This document shows, one piece after another, positions 8,855-19,083 of a stretch of DNA of 64,000 nucleotides. The DNA comes from Dysgonomonas sp. 511 (GTDB lineage: Bacteria > Bacteroidota > Bacteroidia > Bacteroidales > Dysgonomonadaceae). The number at the start of each line of letters is the position of its first letter. Position 1 is the first letter of the stretch. Position numbers and translations under genes: made by a program. The stretch spans positions 1-64,000 of the forward strand of contig NZ_QVMQ01000005.1 in assembly GCF_010501105.1 (NCBI RefSeq), read 5' to 3'. The notes under the pieces were generated by a model that was not told the origin of the DNA, ran no database searches, and saw nothing but the letters and a program-made list of their open reading frames with translations.

Positions 8855-11800
8855 TTAGAATGTTATATCAATACCAAAGTTGAATACTTTCTGAATAGGA
8901 TACCACGATGCCCCGTCGCCCGATTTGGTTTCGGGGTCTATATCGACGTCTTTCAGCCCATCCCAGGTCAAGAGGTTGAGCCCTTGTGCATATATGCGGA
9001 CTTGTTGCAGATTGTATTTCTTCAAAAACTTAAGTGGCAGGTTGTACCCTATTTCGATATTCTTCAAGCGCAGGTATTTGGCATCGTAAAGAAACAAGCT
9101 ACTGTTGGTCTTATTATTGTTGTGCGTACCCATATGCAGTGCCGGATATTTGGCTGTAGAAGCCGTTTCGGGAGTCCAACGGTCGAGGTGCATTTTTTTC
9201 ACCTTACCTCTTTTATCCTGATCGAACTGAGGGAAATCGTACACTGCTGCGCCATTGAGCAATACAGACGTATTTGTTGCCCCTTGCAGCAATATACTCA
9301 TATCGAAGTTTTTATACTGGATTCCAAATGGAATACCGAACATCAACTCAGGACTACGCGGATTGCCCATCGCTGTCTGGTCGTCGTCTGTTATCTTACC
9401 ATCGCGGTCGAGGTCTTTGTAAACGGCGTCGCCGGGAATAAGATCTCCCCAAGGCTGATAGCGTATATCGTTCAGCCAGTCGGCTTCTGCCTGGTCGGCC
9501 ACAAAGTGGTCGAATACATACACAAAGTTTTCGTAAAGACGCTTGCCTGTCCGTTTGCTCCATTCGTTGTTGCGGGCTACTTCAGCTTTATATTTCAGCT
9601 TGTTGCGGGCAAATGTAAGATTGGGACGGATGTAATATCTGAAATCCCTTCCTATCTTGTCGTCCCAGCTTATTTCCAGGTCTATACCCTTGTTGCTTAC
9701 CTTACCCAAGTTCTTCAAAGGGGCTTCGGTACCTACAATAGAAGGGAATCCCATAATATCGTCGTCGGCCATACTGGTTATAATGTCGTAACGGTATTCG
9801 TGGAAAAGATCGACAGTGACGTTTAGCTTCTGCCTGAATGTGGAAAAGTCGATACCGAAATTGAACTTACGCGATTTTTCCCAAGTGAGGTCAGCATTGG
9901 CAAGGTTTCCTTCTTTCAGCCCTCCATATCCTGAACCGAAGTCGGAACCAAAGTTGTATCCCGAACCTCCGCCATAGAAAGACAGGTAAGGGAAACGGCT
10001 TCCGACCTTGTCGCTACCTACAAGCCCGTAAGATGTCCTTACTTTCAACTGGTCGAGCCACGATGATGCTTTTTCCATAAAAGGTTCGCTGCTGATAACC
10101 CATCCCAGCGAACCGGCCGGAAAGAACCCGTAGCGTTTGCCCGGTGCAAAATTTTCGGAACCATTGTACCCGAAATTAAATTCAGCAAGGTATCTCTTGT
10201 TGAAATAATATGCCATACGCCCTGTAATTCCCTGATAGCGATATGCCAGTTCGTTGTTTACAGCCCTGTGGGAACGGTTGGCGAGAAGCATACCGCTCAA
10301 TTCATGTATCTTGTTGAAAGTATTATTATAGTCGAGGCGGGCCTGAATATATGTGCGTCCATCGGAAGCATTGTGGGTCAGCCCATTGCCTATGGTCTGG
10401 TCTACGGCATATTTGTTACCTGTCATATAAGCACCCTCGAAATGCCCGGGATTCATATATACGTCGATCTTCTCTTTGGGAACAAAGGTTGCATATTGAG
10501 GATATTCCCTGAAGCCTTCTTTGTAGGTATCGAGCTTACGGTTGATCCAGCGGCCTTCCGAAGCATCGTAGGAGAATGTCAGGTCGGCTTTCAGTCCTTT
10601 CACCAGAGAATTCATGTCGAAGGTCATGGAGAAGCTACCGTTCAGATACGTGTTTTTCTCGTTGAGATATCCCGTACGGCTCAGCTCTCCCAGCATATTG
10701 TAGCGGTAGGTTTCGTCGCCGAACAGCATTCCATAAGGATTTTGTTGTATGTATTCTTCGTTGAGAGGATGGCTGTTTTCTTCCACCAGGATAGGCAGAT
10801 GCGGCGGCTGTGTGGCAGCAATGGTCATCAGCCTGCCGGCAGTAGTTCCCGGAGCATTGCGCTCGGTGATACGTGCGCCCAGGTCGAGCTTTACGGCCCA
10901 GAATTTGGTTATGTCTATATCGATGTTCGACCGGAAGTTGTAACGGTTAAACTTCATCTGCGAATCGTAGTCTGTAACATCAGTATAGCGGTAGTTGCCC
11001 CCTTGTGTGAAATAATTGGCAAGTACGTAATAACGCGCCCTGTCCGACCCTCCGCGGATAGACAGGCTATAATCCTGCTGTACACCTGTTTTGAATGCAA
11101 AATCGTAATAGTCCCAGTCGTAGCCCAAACCGTCGGAATTATCACCCTTCGCCCTTCTGAATTTGTCTATTGCATCTTGCGAAAAGAGTTTCAGGTTATC
11201 CATTTCGTCTCTCGAAGCACCTTTCATCTTGGCATCGTTGACCAACGCTTCATTGTACAATGTGGCATAATCTGCCGAGCCCAGATATTCGGGGAATTTC
11301 ACAGGATTGTTGAACCCGACCGATGCCTTGAAGTTTACGCTGGCTTTTTCGGCAGCCTTACCGCGCTTGGTTGTGATCACTATTACCCCGTTGGCTCCGC
11401 GGATACCATAGGCAGCGGTAGACGAAGCATCTTTGAGGATGGTGAATGTTTCAATTTCTTCAGGAGCCAGATAACTCATATCGCGTTCTATGCCATCTAC
11501 TATTACTATTGCACCCTGGTCGCCATAGGTAGATTTACCACGGATGAAGAGTTCGCTGCGGTCTACCCCCGGTTCTCCACCCGAATACTGGTTGGCGATA
11601 AGCCCCGGAAGGCGTCCTGCCAAAGCATTGTTGATATTGGCCGTAGGGCTTTGCTTCAGGTCTTTTGTGGTGATGGTGGCTATAGAGCCTATCATCGTTT
11701 CTTTGCGTTGCTTGGTATATCCTACCACTACTACCTCTTGCAAGGCCTTAGCGTCTTCGCTCATATGAACGGTGATCTCCTTTTTTCCGGCAGGCTTGAT

Positions 11801-12127
11801 CTCTGCCGGCTGAAATCCTATATAAGAAAATACCAGTGAAGCGTCGGCATAAGGCATATTGATGGTAAAGCGCCCGTCGATGTCGGTCATTGTCGCTATG
11901 TCGGTACCTTTCACTACTACGGTAACCCCGACAAGAGGGTCGTCGTTCGACTTATCGAGAACGACACCCGTAACAGTGATTTTGTTTTGGTGTATCTCTT
12001 TTGCACTATCCGTTCCTTTTGCCGGATTGTAGGCCGCTACAGGGCTGCCCAGCATCAGCAATGAGGATATGGCAATAAAACAGATCCGGGACGATACCGA
12101 AACTTGTTTCTTTGTTTTATTCATCAT
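8855..12127 (-). CDS. SusC/RagA-family TonB-dependent outer membrane transporter
   Basis: This 1090-residue outer-membrane importer has a signal peptide (end near residue 32), a carboxypeptidase-regulatory-like domain (about 50-125), a TonB box-like LQEVVVVGY (129-137), a plug domain with the LFIRGKSTYG and GVIVITTKRG blocks, and a C-terminal barrel ending in an aromatic (FGIDITF). There is no STN domain, so it should not signal to an anti-sigma factor. That fits control by the hybrid two-component system rather than by ECF sigma. ATG at 12124 is an equally good start. It follows the GH76 gene by 37 bp and is probably in the same transcript. Confidence 0.95.
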   Translation of the reverse strand: MMNKTKKQVSVSSRICFIAISSLLMLGSPVAAYNPAKGTDSAKEIHQNKITVTGVVLDKSNDDPLVGVTVVVKGTDIATMTDIDGRFTINMPYADASLVFSYIGFQPAEIKPAGKKEITVHMSEDAKALQEVVVVGYTKQRKETMIGSIATITTKDLKQSPTANINNALAGRLPGLIANQYSGGEPGVDRSELFIRGKSTYGDQGAIVIVDGIERDMSYLAPEEIETFTILKDASSTAAYGIRGANGVIVITTKRGKAAEKASVNFKASVGFNNPVKFPEYLGSADYATLYNEALVNDAKMKGASRDEMDNLKLFSQDAIDKFRRAKGDNSDGLGYDWDYYDFAFKTGVQQDYSLSIRGGSDRARYYVLANYFTQGGNYRYTDVTDYDSQMKFNRYNFRSNIDIDITKFWAVKLDLGARITERNAPGTTAGRLMTIAATQPPHLPILVEENSHPLNEEYIQQNPYGMLFGDETYRYNMLGELSRTGYLNEKNTYLNGSFSMTFDMNSLVKGLKADLTFSYDASEGRWINRKLDTYKEGFREYPQYATFVPKEKIDVYMNPGHFEGAYMTGNKYAVDQTIGNGLTHNASDGRTYIQARLDYNNTFNKIHELSGMLLANRSHRAVNNELAYRYQGITGRMAYYFNKRYLAEFNFGYNGSENFAPGKRYGFFPAGSLGWVISSEPFMEKASSWLDQLKVRTSYGLVGSDKVGSRFPYLSFYGGGSGYNFGSDFGSGYGGLKEGNLANADLTWEKSRKFNFGIDFSTFRQKLNVTVDLFHEYRYDIITSMADDDIMGFPSIVGTEAPLKNLGKVSNKGIDLEISWDDKIGRDFRYYIRPNLTFARNKLKYKAEVARNNEWSKRTGKRLYENFVYVFDHFVADQAEADWLNDIRYQPWGDLIPGDAVYKDLDRDGKITDDDQTAMGNPRSPELMFGIPFGIQYKNFDMSILLQGATNTSVLLNGAAVYDFPQFDQDKRGKVKKMHLDRWTPETASTAKYPALHMGTHNNNKTNSSLFLYDAKYLRLKNIEIGYNLPLKFLKKYNLQQVRIYAQGLNLLTWDGLKDVDIDPETKSGDGASWYPIQKVFNFGIDITF

Positions 12128-12164
12128 CTGTATATATTAATGTGGATAAAAGTGATTGTTTTTC

Positions 12165-13544
12165 TTAGTATATTCTGTTTTCAGACTCTTTGCCATTGGC
12201 CCAGTCTTCGTAACGTGCGCGTATCTCGATAAGAGTAGCTGCAGACACCTGTGCATTGGTTGCAATGTCGCATACTCCTTCGGCATCCCTGTTGCCCGCA
12301 GTAGGGGCTTCGTACCATTTATACTGATAGAAATAGCGGCCTTCGTTGCGGCCTGATGTCCACAATACATCGGCATTGCGGTACAATGTATTTACGAACT
12401 TCTGCTTTACCTTCTCCGAAAACGAAGCACTTACCGGTTGTTTCAGCATATCGAGGAAATAACGGAGGAAAACCCCGCGAAACAGCAGGTTGTCGCCATT
12501 AGAACCCTCGCCGGCAAATACAGAATTGTTGTCGTCCATCTTGCGGTTTACCTGATACGAGCAGAATGCTACGGCATTGCGGAGGTATTCTTCTTCGCCG
12601 GTAGCATAATATAGTTCGAGCGCAGCCCCCATGAAAGTACCCTGATTGTACGACAGAGCCACTTTGTCGGGGTTCCATTGTGCAGGGTCGGGGTTTTCCA
12701 CACTCATATTATCGTAGACCTGCCCTGTAGAGACATCGCAAAGAAACTGGCTCATCCATGAATATACCTGCTGTGCAAAGTCGAGGAAGTAGGCGGCTTC
12801 GTCGTCGCGCCCTTCTTTCTTACAGATTTTATACAGCTTCATGGCAAGCAGGCAGCCCGGCCCGTTGGAACACGACATGCGCGAATAAGGGGCATCCCAT
12901 TTCCATGCCATACCTTTGCGGCCTGTAGCTTTCAGGTCGCCTTTGTAGTCGGCAATGTCTGCTTCTGTTTCGTTCTTAGCAGTCTTGATGAAGTTCCATT
13001 GCGTCATTGTTGCATCCCAGAAAACCTGCTCGCCTGTGATGTCGTACATACGGGCTGTGGTAAGGGCACACCAGAGCATATCGTCGTAGAAGTTGTTCCA
13101 CAAGCCCATGCTGTTCGGGTAACGGTTGCCCCAGTGGTTCCTTCCATTCCAAAACTTCATCCCTTCGAGCCACGGCTCGAAAGTGTCGCGGTATTTTTGG
13201 TCGCCGGTGCGGATGTAGGCATCTATCAAGATATCCATTGCGTGAGGTTGCATCCAGTAGCCAAAGCCAAACTGGCGTTCGTCGGGCTCTGCTCCGCTCT
13301 CTATTGTATTAGGCTCGTGCCACTTGAGGGCTGCAAGAAAATATGCTTTTCCGGGAGCCGACGGGTCGTCGTTGCAGTAGAAGTACTTGAGAAAATCGCT
13401 TGTACTCTTATTTGCAGCATCTGTCCAGTCTATATCCGATACATATTCTCCTCCCGGCTGCGAATGGCCTCTGTATATATCCTCATCGCCGGAACACGAT
13501 ATCAGAAATAATGCTACAAAAGATAATATAATGTATTTCTTCAT
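12165..13544 (-). CDS. GH76 family endo-alpha-1,6-mannanase, lipoprotein
   Basis: This 459-residue lipoprotein (signal with Cys17, LFLISC, then an acidic GDED stretch favouring surface exposure) belongs to GH76. The (alpha/alpha)6 barrel signature NNFYDDMLWCALTTARMYD carries the adjacent acidic pair Asp154-Asp155 that serves as catalytic residues in the family. It should cut the alpha-1,6 backbone of yeast mannan at the surface to give oligosaccharides for SusCD. It sits between the SusE-like gene (24 bp away) and susC (37 bp). A second GH76 is at 27539-28732; the two differ strongly in sequence, which suits a surface/periplasm division of labour. Confidence 0.92.
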   Translation of the reverse strand: MKKYIILSFVALFLISCSGDEDIYRGHSQPGGEYVSDIDWTDAANKSTSDFLKYFYCNDDPSAPGKAYFLAALKWHEPNTIESGAEPDERQFGFGYWMQPHAMDILIDAYIRTGDQKYRDTFEPWLEGMKFWNGRNHWGNRYPNSMGLWNNFYDDMLWCALTTARMYDITGEQVFWDATMTQWNFIKTAKNETEADIADYKGDLKATGRKGMAWKWDAPYSRMSCSNGPGCLLAMKLYKICKKEGRDDEAAYFLDFAQQVYSWMSQFLCDVSTGQVYDNMSVENPDPAQWNPDKVALSYNQGTFMGAALELYYATGEEEYLRNAVAFCSYQVNRKMDDNNSVFAGEGSNGDNLLFRGVFLRYFLDMLKQPVSASFSEKVKQKFVNTLYRNADVLWTSGRNEGRYFYQYKWYEAPTAGNRDAEGVCDIATNAQVSAATLIEIRARYEDWANGKESENRIY

Positions 13545-13567
13545 TTTAGTTTCCTGTTTTTAGTTTA

Positions 13568-14800
13568 TTATTCTGATGCCACCCAGCGATGTGTATATTG
13601 TCCGTAATCGGCATTGAAATAAAGGGTTACATCTGTTTTTACCGTGGCGTCCCACTTACCGTTGTTCTCGGCTCCCCACTGCAACAATACTTCATCGTAC
13701 CTGAACGAATAATCCCAGTCTCCACTCATTTCGTACATGTTGAAGTACGAATAATCGAGGTTGCCGTCGTTATCATATTTTGGCAAACCCGAATCTTTTA
13801 TATTGCTTCCCCAGTTGATGCGGATTTCGCCATCGGCAGTCAGCAGCTTCATCCTGAAGTGGTGACGGGTTTCGCCACTGCTTGCCCAACCTTCTTTGCG
13901 CTTGTGCGCCGTGAAGTTTTTCACTCCCCATTTGCCATAGCCCAGATAATTGAACTCTTGAGAGTAAGTGCCTGCAATACAAAACAGATATACACTGGAA
14001 ACTTCCACTATTTCATACTCTTGTGTATTGAAGTTGAGTGTGATGCGGAAAATGCCGTCTTTGGTGCTTTCGCATTCATTATCCTCGTCGTCGAGCCTTT
14101 GGCGGAGCTTGTCTTTAGAATAATAATATACATGGCTCTTGCCATCTTTTTCGCAGAAGAACATATAAGTCTTGTCTTTCTTCAATTTGGTGAATACCTG
14201 ATATATGCCTTCTCCCATCTGCGTCATTTCGAGAGCCAGCGAAGGGTCGCCATTGTCTTCCGTAGCCAATCCGGTAATATACAGATGGTCGTTTTCGCCG
14301 GGGATATCGTCTATGCCATCCATCATGAAGATGGTAAATGTGCCTTCGAGGCTGCTCAGTGCTTTATCCAGGCCGCAATAGGCGCGTACACGCCAGCGCA
14401 ATGTGCCGTTGGAATTAGCTTTGAACCTGGCGAGTTTGCCTATGGCATTCATCTGGAAATGAGAAACTGTAAGTTGTGATGCCAGTGCTTCTTTGTCCGA
14501 TTTTATAGCGGCAACCGGCTTTGTAAAGTCGCCACCGAGGGTATCGAATAATACTTCGTAGCGGAATACCGTATTTCCCTTCGGCTCTGTTGGTATCCAC
14601 GATAGTATGATATCTTCGATAGATGTGCCGGATAAGACAACCCTCTCGCCACTAGCCATCGAAGTAAGTGTGCGGACAGGCTCAGGCGGCACTATCGGCT
14701 CATAATCGCCGGGATCGAAACCCGGATTGAGATCGTTGCTACATGATGCAAATGCGATGATGCAAAGCAACATGATAAATTTCGACAAGTGTTTTTTCAT
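13568..14800 (-). CDS. SusE/SusF-like outer membrane glycan-binding lipoprotein
   Basis: This 410-residue lipoprotein (signal ending FASC, Cys20) has a SusE-type N-terminal Ig/FN3-like region. Its visible features are GTSIEDIILSWIPTEPKG, FRYEVLFDTLGGDF and LRWRVRAYCG, followed by two binding-domain-like halves: one beginning DHLYITGLAT, the other around VYLFCIAGTYSQEF. SusE proteins hold polysaccharide at the cell surface, and its position between glycosidases and SusCD fits that. The mannan specificity is inferred from the neighbours only. Confidence 0.78.
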   Translation of the reverse strand: MKKHLSKFIMLLCIIAFASCSNDLNPGFDPGDYEPIVPPEPVRTLTSMASGERVVLSGTSIEDIILSWIPTEPKGNTVFRYEVLFDTLGGDFTKPVAAIKSDKEALASQLTVSHFQMNAIGKLARFKANSNGTLRWRVRAYCGLDKALSSLEGTFTIFMMDGIDDIPGENDHLYITGLATEDNGDPSLALEMTQMGEGIYQVFTKLKKDKTYMFFCEKDGKSHVYYYSKDKLRQRLDDEDNECESTKDGIFRITLNFNTQEYEIVEVSSVYLFCIAGTYSQEFNYLGYGKWGVKNFTAHKRKEGWASSGETRHHFRMKLLTADGEIRINWGSNIKDSGLPKYDNDGNLDYSYFNMYEMSGDWDYSFRYDEVLLQWGAENNGKWDATVKTDVTLYFNADYGQYTHRWVASE

Positions 14801-14831
14801 ATATTTGAATTATTAATTATCTAAGTTACTG

Positions 14832-16628
14832 TTATGGACAACCGGCTGCCGCCCATTTGTCGGCAGGGAATGTCTTAGCATTCTCTACGTTGTTCGACTT
14901 ATTATCATATACCACAGCATCGCATACTCCGTTGAGGTCGGTGATGGATGGTGTTTGTATGCCATATCCACATACCCATCTGGATATAAGCCCCGACTGG
15001 TCGGTTTCGCTGAACAGGCATATATTATCCCTTATCTGATCGGCAGTACGGGCTGTTTTCCACACACGTGCTTCGGCAACTATACCATTCATTGCACGGT
15101 AGTCGCCATGTCCTATGCGTCCGATGCCAAGTCCCGGTGCATTGTTTGTCTTCGTTAGGTCTACCGCGGTCTTGTCGATGGTGATCTTATTGTCTGTACT
15201 TAGGAAATTGGTATAGAGTTCACCATTTACATATAGCTTATGCCTGTCTTCGGGATTTGGCTGAGAACCATCGAAAACAAGAGCCAAGTGATACCACACA
15301 TTTGTTTTAAGCAACTTTTGAGTAATCATTTTTTGCTCATCTCCTCCAAGTTTACTTACCAGTTCTACATTCTGGTCGCCTTGGTGGTCGTCGTGATTTC
15401 CCCGGAGCAGAAGATTTCCTTCTAAGCCAATAAAACCTTGCAGGCCTCTGATACCATTCAGTTTGAACCTGACTTCGAATGTTACCTGCGGCAATGCCTT
15501 ATAGTCGTTGCTATTGGCTAGAGCCCCATAATTTGCAATCAAACAATAATCATAGCCCATATTCATGGCCATTGGTACTACCGATATTTCCACATCTTTA
15601 GTTTTGCCATGTGCATCTGTTATTGTAACCGATGTGCTTCCGGTCTTTTTAGCGGTCACCGTTACTTCACTTCCCGAAATAGCTACTGTTGCTACGTCTT
15701 CGTTGCCAGACACCACACTGTATCCGCCATTGCCGTCGGTAATGCCGAACTTATTATTCGCCTTAGTTCCGTAGACAGTAAGGGTTTCTACATCTGTAGC
15801 TATTTCTTTTGGCAATACGGTAACTTCAATATCTTTAGTCGAACCCAACTGGTCGGTTACTGTAACAACTGTAGTTCCCACAGCCTGAGAAGTTATGGTA
15901 ATTACATTGTTTACTTCGCTTGCAATCACAATACCATCGGGAGAATAGGTCATTACATAGCCTCCATTGCCTGCCAGGATATTTACATCAGTGGTTTTTG
16001 AAGGTCCGATAAGCGATACTTCGTATTTATCGAGTTCGAGGTCTACTATCTTGACAAGGATATCTATAATAATCTCTTTGTCTTTCTTATCCTTGATTTT
16101 TACCTTTGCGCCACCCTGCTTGAGAGCCTTTACGGTAAATACCTGCCCTGTAAGGGGACCCAGTTCGATAATATCTTCGCCTTCCTCTATCGAGATTTCG
16201 TAGTTGCCATTCCCTGTTTCTATTTTTACCGGAATCATAGCCCCGATAAACATTTCGTGTTCGCTTTTATCTACTGTAAGATCCCACAACCGGGCTACCC
16301 TTACTTTGATCCGGGCAACTTTCTTGCGTTCGTCTAACACGAGGATTGTAGTTTCACCCAGCTCTGCGTCTTCGGGTGCTTTGATTGTAACCTTATCGCC
16401 CGAAACTGTTGCGCCGGCTACGGATGCATCGACAGCCTTGACTGAATAACCGCCATTGCCCGACGTGATGGTAACAACAATCTCGTCGTTTTGCAGCAGC
16501 GTGACAGAGGTATTGTCTACAACCAGATCGTTTGCCGGGGTAGCCTCTTTCTCGTCGTTGTCGCAGGAGACGAAGAAAAGAGGTGCTATGAGCGCGATTG
16601 ATAATAAGAATTTAAACTTTTGTTTCAT
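14832..16628 (-). CDS. Surface lipoprotein with four Ig-like repeats and C-terminal LamG-type domain
   Basis: This 598-residue lipoprotein (Cys22, FFVSC, followed by DNDEKE) contains about four Ig-like repeats of roughly 80 residues, each marked by a GNGGY or GNGNY turn and ending in a T(V/S)TITD-like strand. A LamG/concanavalin-like domain of about 230 residues follows (FEVRFKLNGI, KLYVNGELY, VAEARVWKTARTADQI). It is a longer paralogue of 4940-6493. The Ig repeats probably act as a spacer that lifts the lectin-like domain from the membrane. Spacing of 23-31 bp to both neighbours implies one transcript. No enzyme motif is seen. Confidence 0.77.
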   Translation of the reverse strand: MKQKFKFLLSIALIAPLFFVSCDNDEKEATPANDLVVDNTSVTLLQNDEIVVTITSGNGGYSVKAVDASVAGATVSGDKVTIKAPEDAELGETTILVLDERKKVARIKVRVARLWDLTVDKSEHEMFIGAMIPVKIETGNGNYEISIEEGEDIIELGPLTGQVFTVKALKQGGAKVKIKDKKDKEIIIDILVKIVDLELDKYEVSLIGPSKTTDVNILAGNGGYVMTYSPDGIVIASEVNNVITITSQAVGTTVVTVTDQLGSTKDIEVTVLPKEIATDVETLTVYGTKANNKFGITDGNGGYSVVSGNEDVATVAISGSEVTVTAKKTGSTSVTITDAHGKTKDVEISVVPMAMNMGYDYCLIANYGALANSNDYKALPQVTFEVRFKLNGIRGLQGFIGLEGNLLLRGNHDDHQGDQNVELVSKLGGDEQKMITQKLLKTNVWYHLALVFDGSQPNPEDRHKLYVNGELYTNFLSTDNKITIDKTAVDLTKTNNAPGLGIGRIGHGDYRAMNGIVAEARVWKTARTADQIRDNICLFSETDQSGLISRWVCGYGIQTPSITDLNGVCDAVVYDNKSNNVENAKTFPADKWAAAGCP

Positions 16629-16650
16629 ATAGATTTAGATTAATGGTTTT

Positions 16651-18948
16651 TTACTTCTTCAATTCATTGGTAAAAGAATATGGGAAGTCTTCTTCCGAAG
16701 TGCCTCTCTGCTTATTCGGTACATCAGACATTTCGAATTGGATCGAAGCCCCTTTTGTCAGCAAGCCATGAGTCAGGTAATTTTTTGTGTAATTCTTGCC
16801 ATTTACCTTCATCGACCTGATGTAGCGGTTCTGTTTGTTGTTATTATCAGCCTTGATGATGATTTGCTTCCCATTTTCGAGGTTGACTTTAACCGATTTG
16901 AACAGTGGCGATCCCACTATATACTCATCCGTACCCGGACAAACGGTATAGAATCCTAAGGCTGACAGGACATACCATGCCGATGTCTGCCCGTTGTCTT
17001 CATCGCCGCAATAGGCATCGGCATAAGGGTTGTACAACTTATCCATTATTTCGCGCGCCCAGTATTGGGATTTCCAAGGCTCGCCCGAATAATTGTAGAG
17101 GTATATCATGTGCTGTATTGGCTGGTTGCCATGCGCATATTGCCCCATGTTCATCACCTGCATTTCGCGCATCTCGTGAATCATGCCGCGGCTCCTCATG
17201 CCTAATGATCCGGGAACGATAAAGACCGAGTCCATCATTACATTAAATCCCTGCTTACCACCCATGAGGTCTATCAAGCCCTGCGGGTCGTGGAATACAC
17301 AGAAACTCCAGTGCCAGCTATTTCCTTCGCAGAAAGCCCCGCTCCAGTCTGTTGCATCGAAATTCTTTTCGAAGTCGCCGTTTTCGCTGCGGCCTGTCAT
17401 CAGTTTGTATTTAGGGTTGTAAAGGTTTTTATAGTTGAAGGCGCGTTGTTTGTAAATATCTATCTCGCTTTGCGGCTTGTTCAACAGTTGCCCCAGTTTA
17501 TAGATTGTCCAGTCGTTGTAAGCATATTCGAGTGTGCGGGCTGCGCTTTGCCCTATGCCTACATTGTCGGGTATATATCCCAGACGGTTGTATTGCTCGT
17601 GGCCTACACGCCCCGATGCAGTATGTTTCAGATGGTTGTTTGTCCCATGTATCAGGGCTTCCCAAAGCAATTCGATATCGTATCCGCGAAGCCCCTTTAT
17701 ATAAGCGTCGGCAACGATAGATGCCGAGTTGTTCCCTACCATAGAGTCGCGATGTCCCGGGCTTGCCCATTCGGGAAGGAAGCCGCTTTCTTTATAGGCA
17801 TTTACAAGCCCTTCCTGCATCTTGGCATTCATAGAAGGATACATCAGGTTGAGAAACGGGAACAGGCAACGGAATGTATCCCAAAATCCTGTGTCGGTAA
17901 ACATATAGCCCGGCAATACCTGCCCGTTGTAAGGGCTGTAGTGAACAACCTGCCCTTTGGCATCAAATTCGTAAAAGCTGCGCGGAAACAGTACCGAACG
18001 GTAGAAGCATGAATAGAATGTGCGCAGATTGTCGATATTGTCGTCCTCTACTTCTATCTTGCCTAATACACCGTTCCATACATCTTCTCCTTTTTTCACA
18101 ATCTGGTCGAATGTGTCGTTGCCCAGTTCGTCCAGGTTGAGTTCTGCCTGCTCGTGGCTGATAAAAGACGATGCGACTCTGGCATGCACTATTTCATTTC
18201 TCTTGGTAGAGAAACCGATGATGGCACCCACATGGTTTTCTTTAGCTTCGGTTTCGTTCTTGCGTATTTCGTCGTCGCCCACCGATGCGTAATAGGTAAA
18301 TGGTTTGTCGAAAACCACTACAAAGTAATTCTTGAAATTAGCGGGAACGCCTCCGCTGTTTCTTGTAGTATATCCTATTATCTTGTTTTCTCCGGGGATA
18401 ATCTTTATGTACGATCCCCTGTCGAAAGCATCTATCACTACGTAAGATTTTTCTTCTTCGGGAAATGTAAACCTGAACATGGCTGCCCTGTCGGTAGGGG
18501 TGATTTCTGTTGTCACATCATGGTCGGCAAGATAGACTGAGTAGTAATGAGGCTTGGCTGTCTCCGCCTTGTGCGAAAACCAGCTTGCACGCTTATCTTG
18601 GTGGAAAACAGGCTTGCCCGTTACCGGCATGATGGCAAACTGCCCGTAATCGTTGTTCCACGGGCTGGGCTGGTGGGTTTGTTTAAATCCCCTGATCTTG
18701 TCGGCAGTATAGACATATGCCCACCCGTCGCCCATGCCTCCTGTCTGGGGAATCCAAAAATTCATTCCCCACGGACGGGCAATGGCAGGATATGTGTTTC
18801 CTGTCGATAATTCAAACTTTGAAAGAGTCCCCGTTAGCGTATTTACGTAATCTACAGGCTTTTGCTTTGTTTGAGCCGATATAAGGCCCGAAAAGATTAC
18901 ACAAACAACTACAAACAGGCACTTTTTAGAAATGCTGTAAAATCTCAT
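16651..18948 (-). CDS. GH92 family alpha-mannosidase, Gln at the catalytic-acid position
   Basis: This 765-residue protein has a cleavable signal (GLISAQ near residue 26) and all GH92 landmarks: PVDYVNTLTG, the GFKQTHQPSP block, TDTGFWDTFR, WHWSFC and the late GDEDNGQTSAWYVLSALGFY. Most GH92 exo-mannosidases have a GNEP motif whose Glu is the catalytic acid; here it reads GNQP (residues 607-610), and the Gln609 codon is CAG at 17122-17124. GH92 enzymes acting on mannose-1-phospho-6-mannose are reported to carry Gln there, because phosphate leaves without protonation. I infer removal of phosphomannan caps from yeast mannan; a low-activity alpha-mannosidase is the alternative. The putative base region GDED at 648-651 is retained. 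Confidence 0.9.
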   Translation of the reverse strand: MRFYSISKKCLFVVVCVIFSGLISAQTKQKPVDYVNTLTGTLSKFELSTGNTYPAIARPWGMNFWIPQTGGMGDGWAYVYTADKIRGFKQTHQPSPWNNDYGQFAIMPVTGKPVFHQDKRASWFSHKAETAKPHYYSVYLADHDVTTEITPTDRAAMFRFTFPEEEKSYVVIDAFDRGSYIKIIPGENKIIGYTTRNSGGVPANFKNYFVVVFDKPFTYYASVGDDEIRKNETEAKENHVGAIIGFSTKRNEIVHARVASSFISHEQAELNLDELGNDTFDQIVKKGEDVWNGVLGKIEVEDDNIDNLRTFYSCFYRSVLFPRSFYEFDAKGQVVHYSPYNGQVLPGYMFTDTGFWDTFRCLFPFLNLMYPSMNAKMQEGLVNAYKESGFLPEWASPGHRDSMVGNNSASIVADAYIKGLRGYDIELLWEALIHGTNNHLKHTASGRVGHEQYNRLGYIPDNVGIGQSAARTLEYAYNDWTIYKLGQLLNKPQSEIDIYKQRAFNYKNLYNPKYKLMTGRSENGDFEKNFDATDWSGAFCEGNSWHWSFCVFHDPQGLIDLMGGKQGFNVMMDSVFIVPGSLGMRSRGMIHEMREMQVMNMGQYAHGNQPIQHMIYLYNYSGEPWKSQYWAREIMDKLYNPYADAYCGDEDNGQTSAWYVLSALGFYTVCPGTDEYIVGSPLFKSVKVNLENGKQIIIKADNNNKQNRYIRSMKVNGKNYTKNYLTHGLLTKGASIQFEMSDVPNKQRGTSEEDFPYSFTNELKK

Positions 18949-19083
18949 ATCAATTCAATTTATATATATTATTCAGAAATATTCCGGAAGTGTTTTTCCT
19001 AAGGTTATAATAAGGACTTATATTTCTAGTGCATATGCCCTTATCGGAAAAGGAACCTAAACAACCAGAATCATATTGCCTGA

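Noticed and set aside
10268..11839. Plus-strand frame of 523 codons opposite susC
   Set aside because: It lies wholly antisense to a clear SusC gene with intact motifs; the frame reflects codon bias of the real gene.
14832..16628. Ig/LamG protein as a glycosidase
   Set aside because: LamG-like domains share a fold with some glycosidases, but no paired catalytic Glu motif is visible and the architecture is that of a binding protein.
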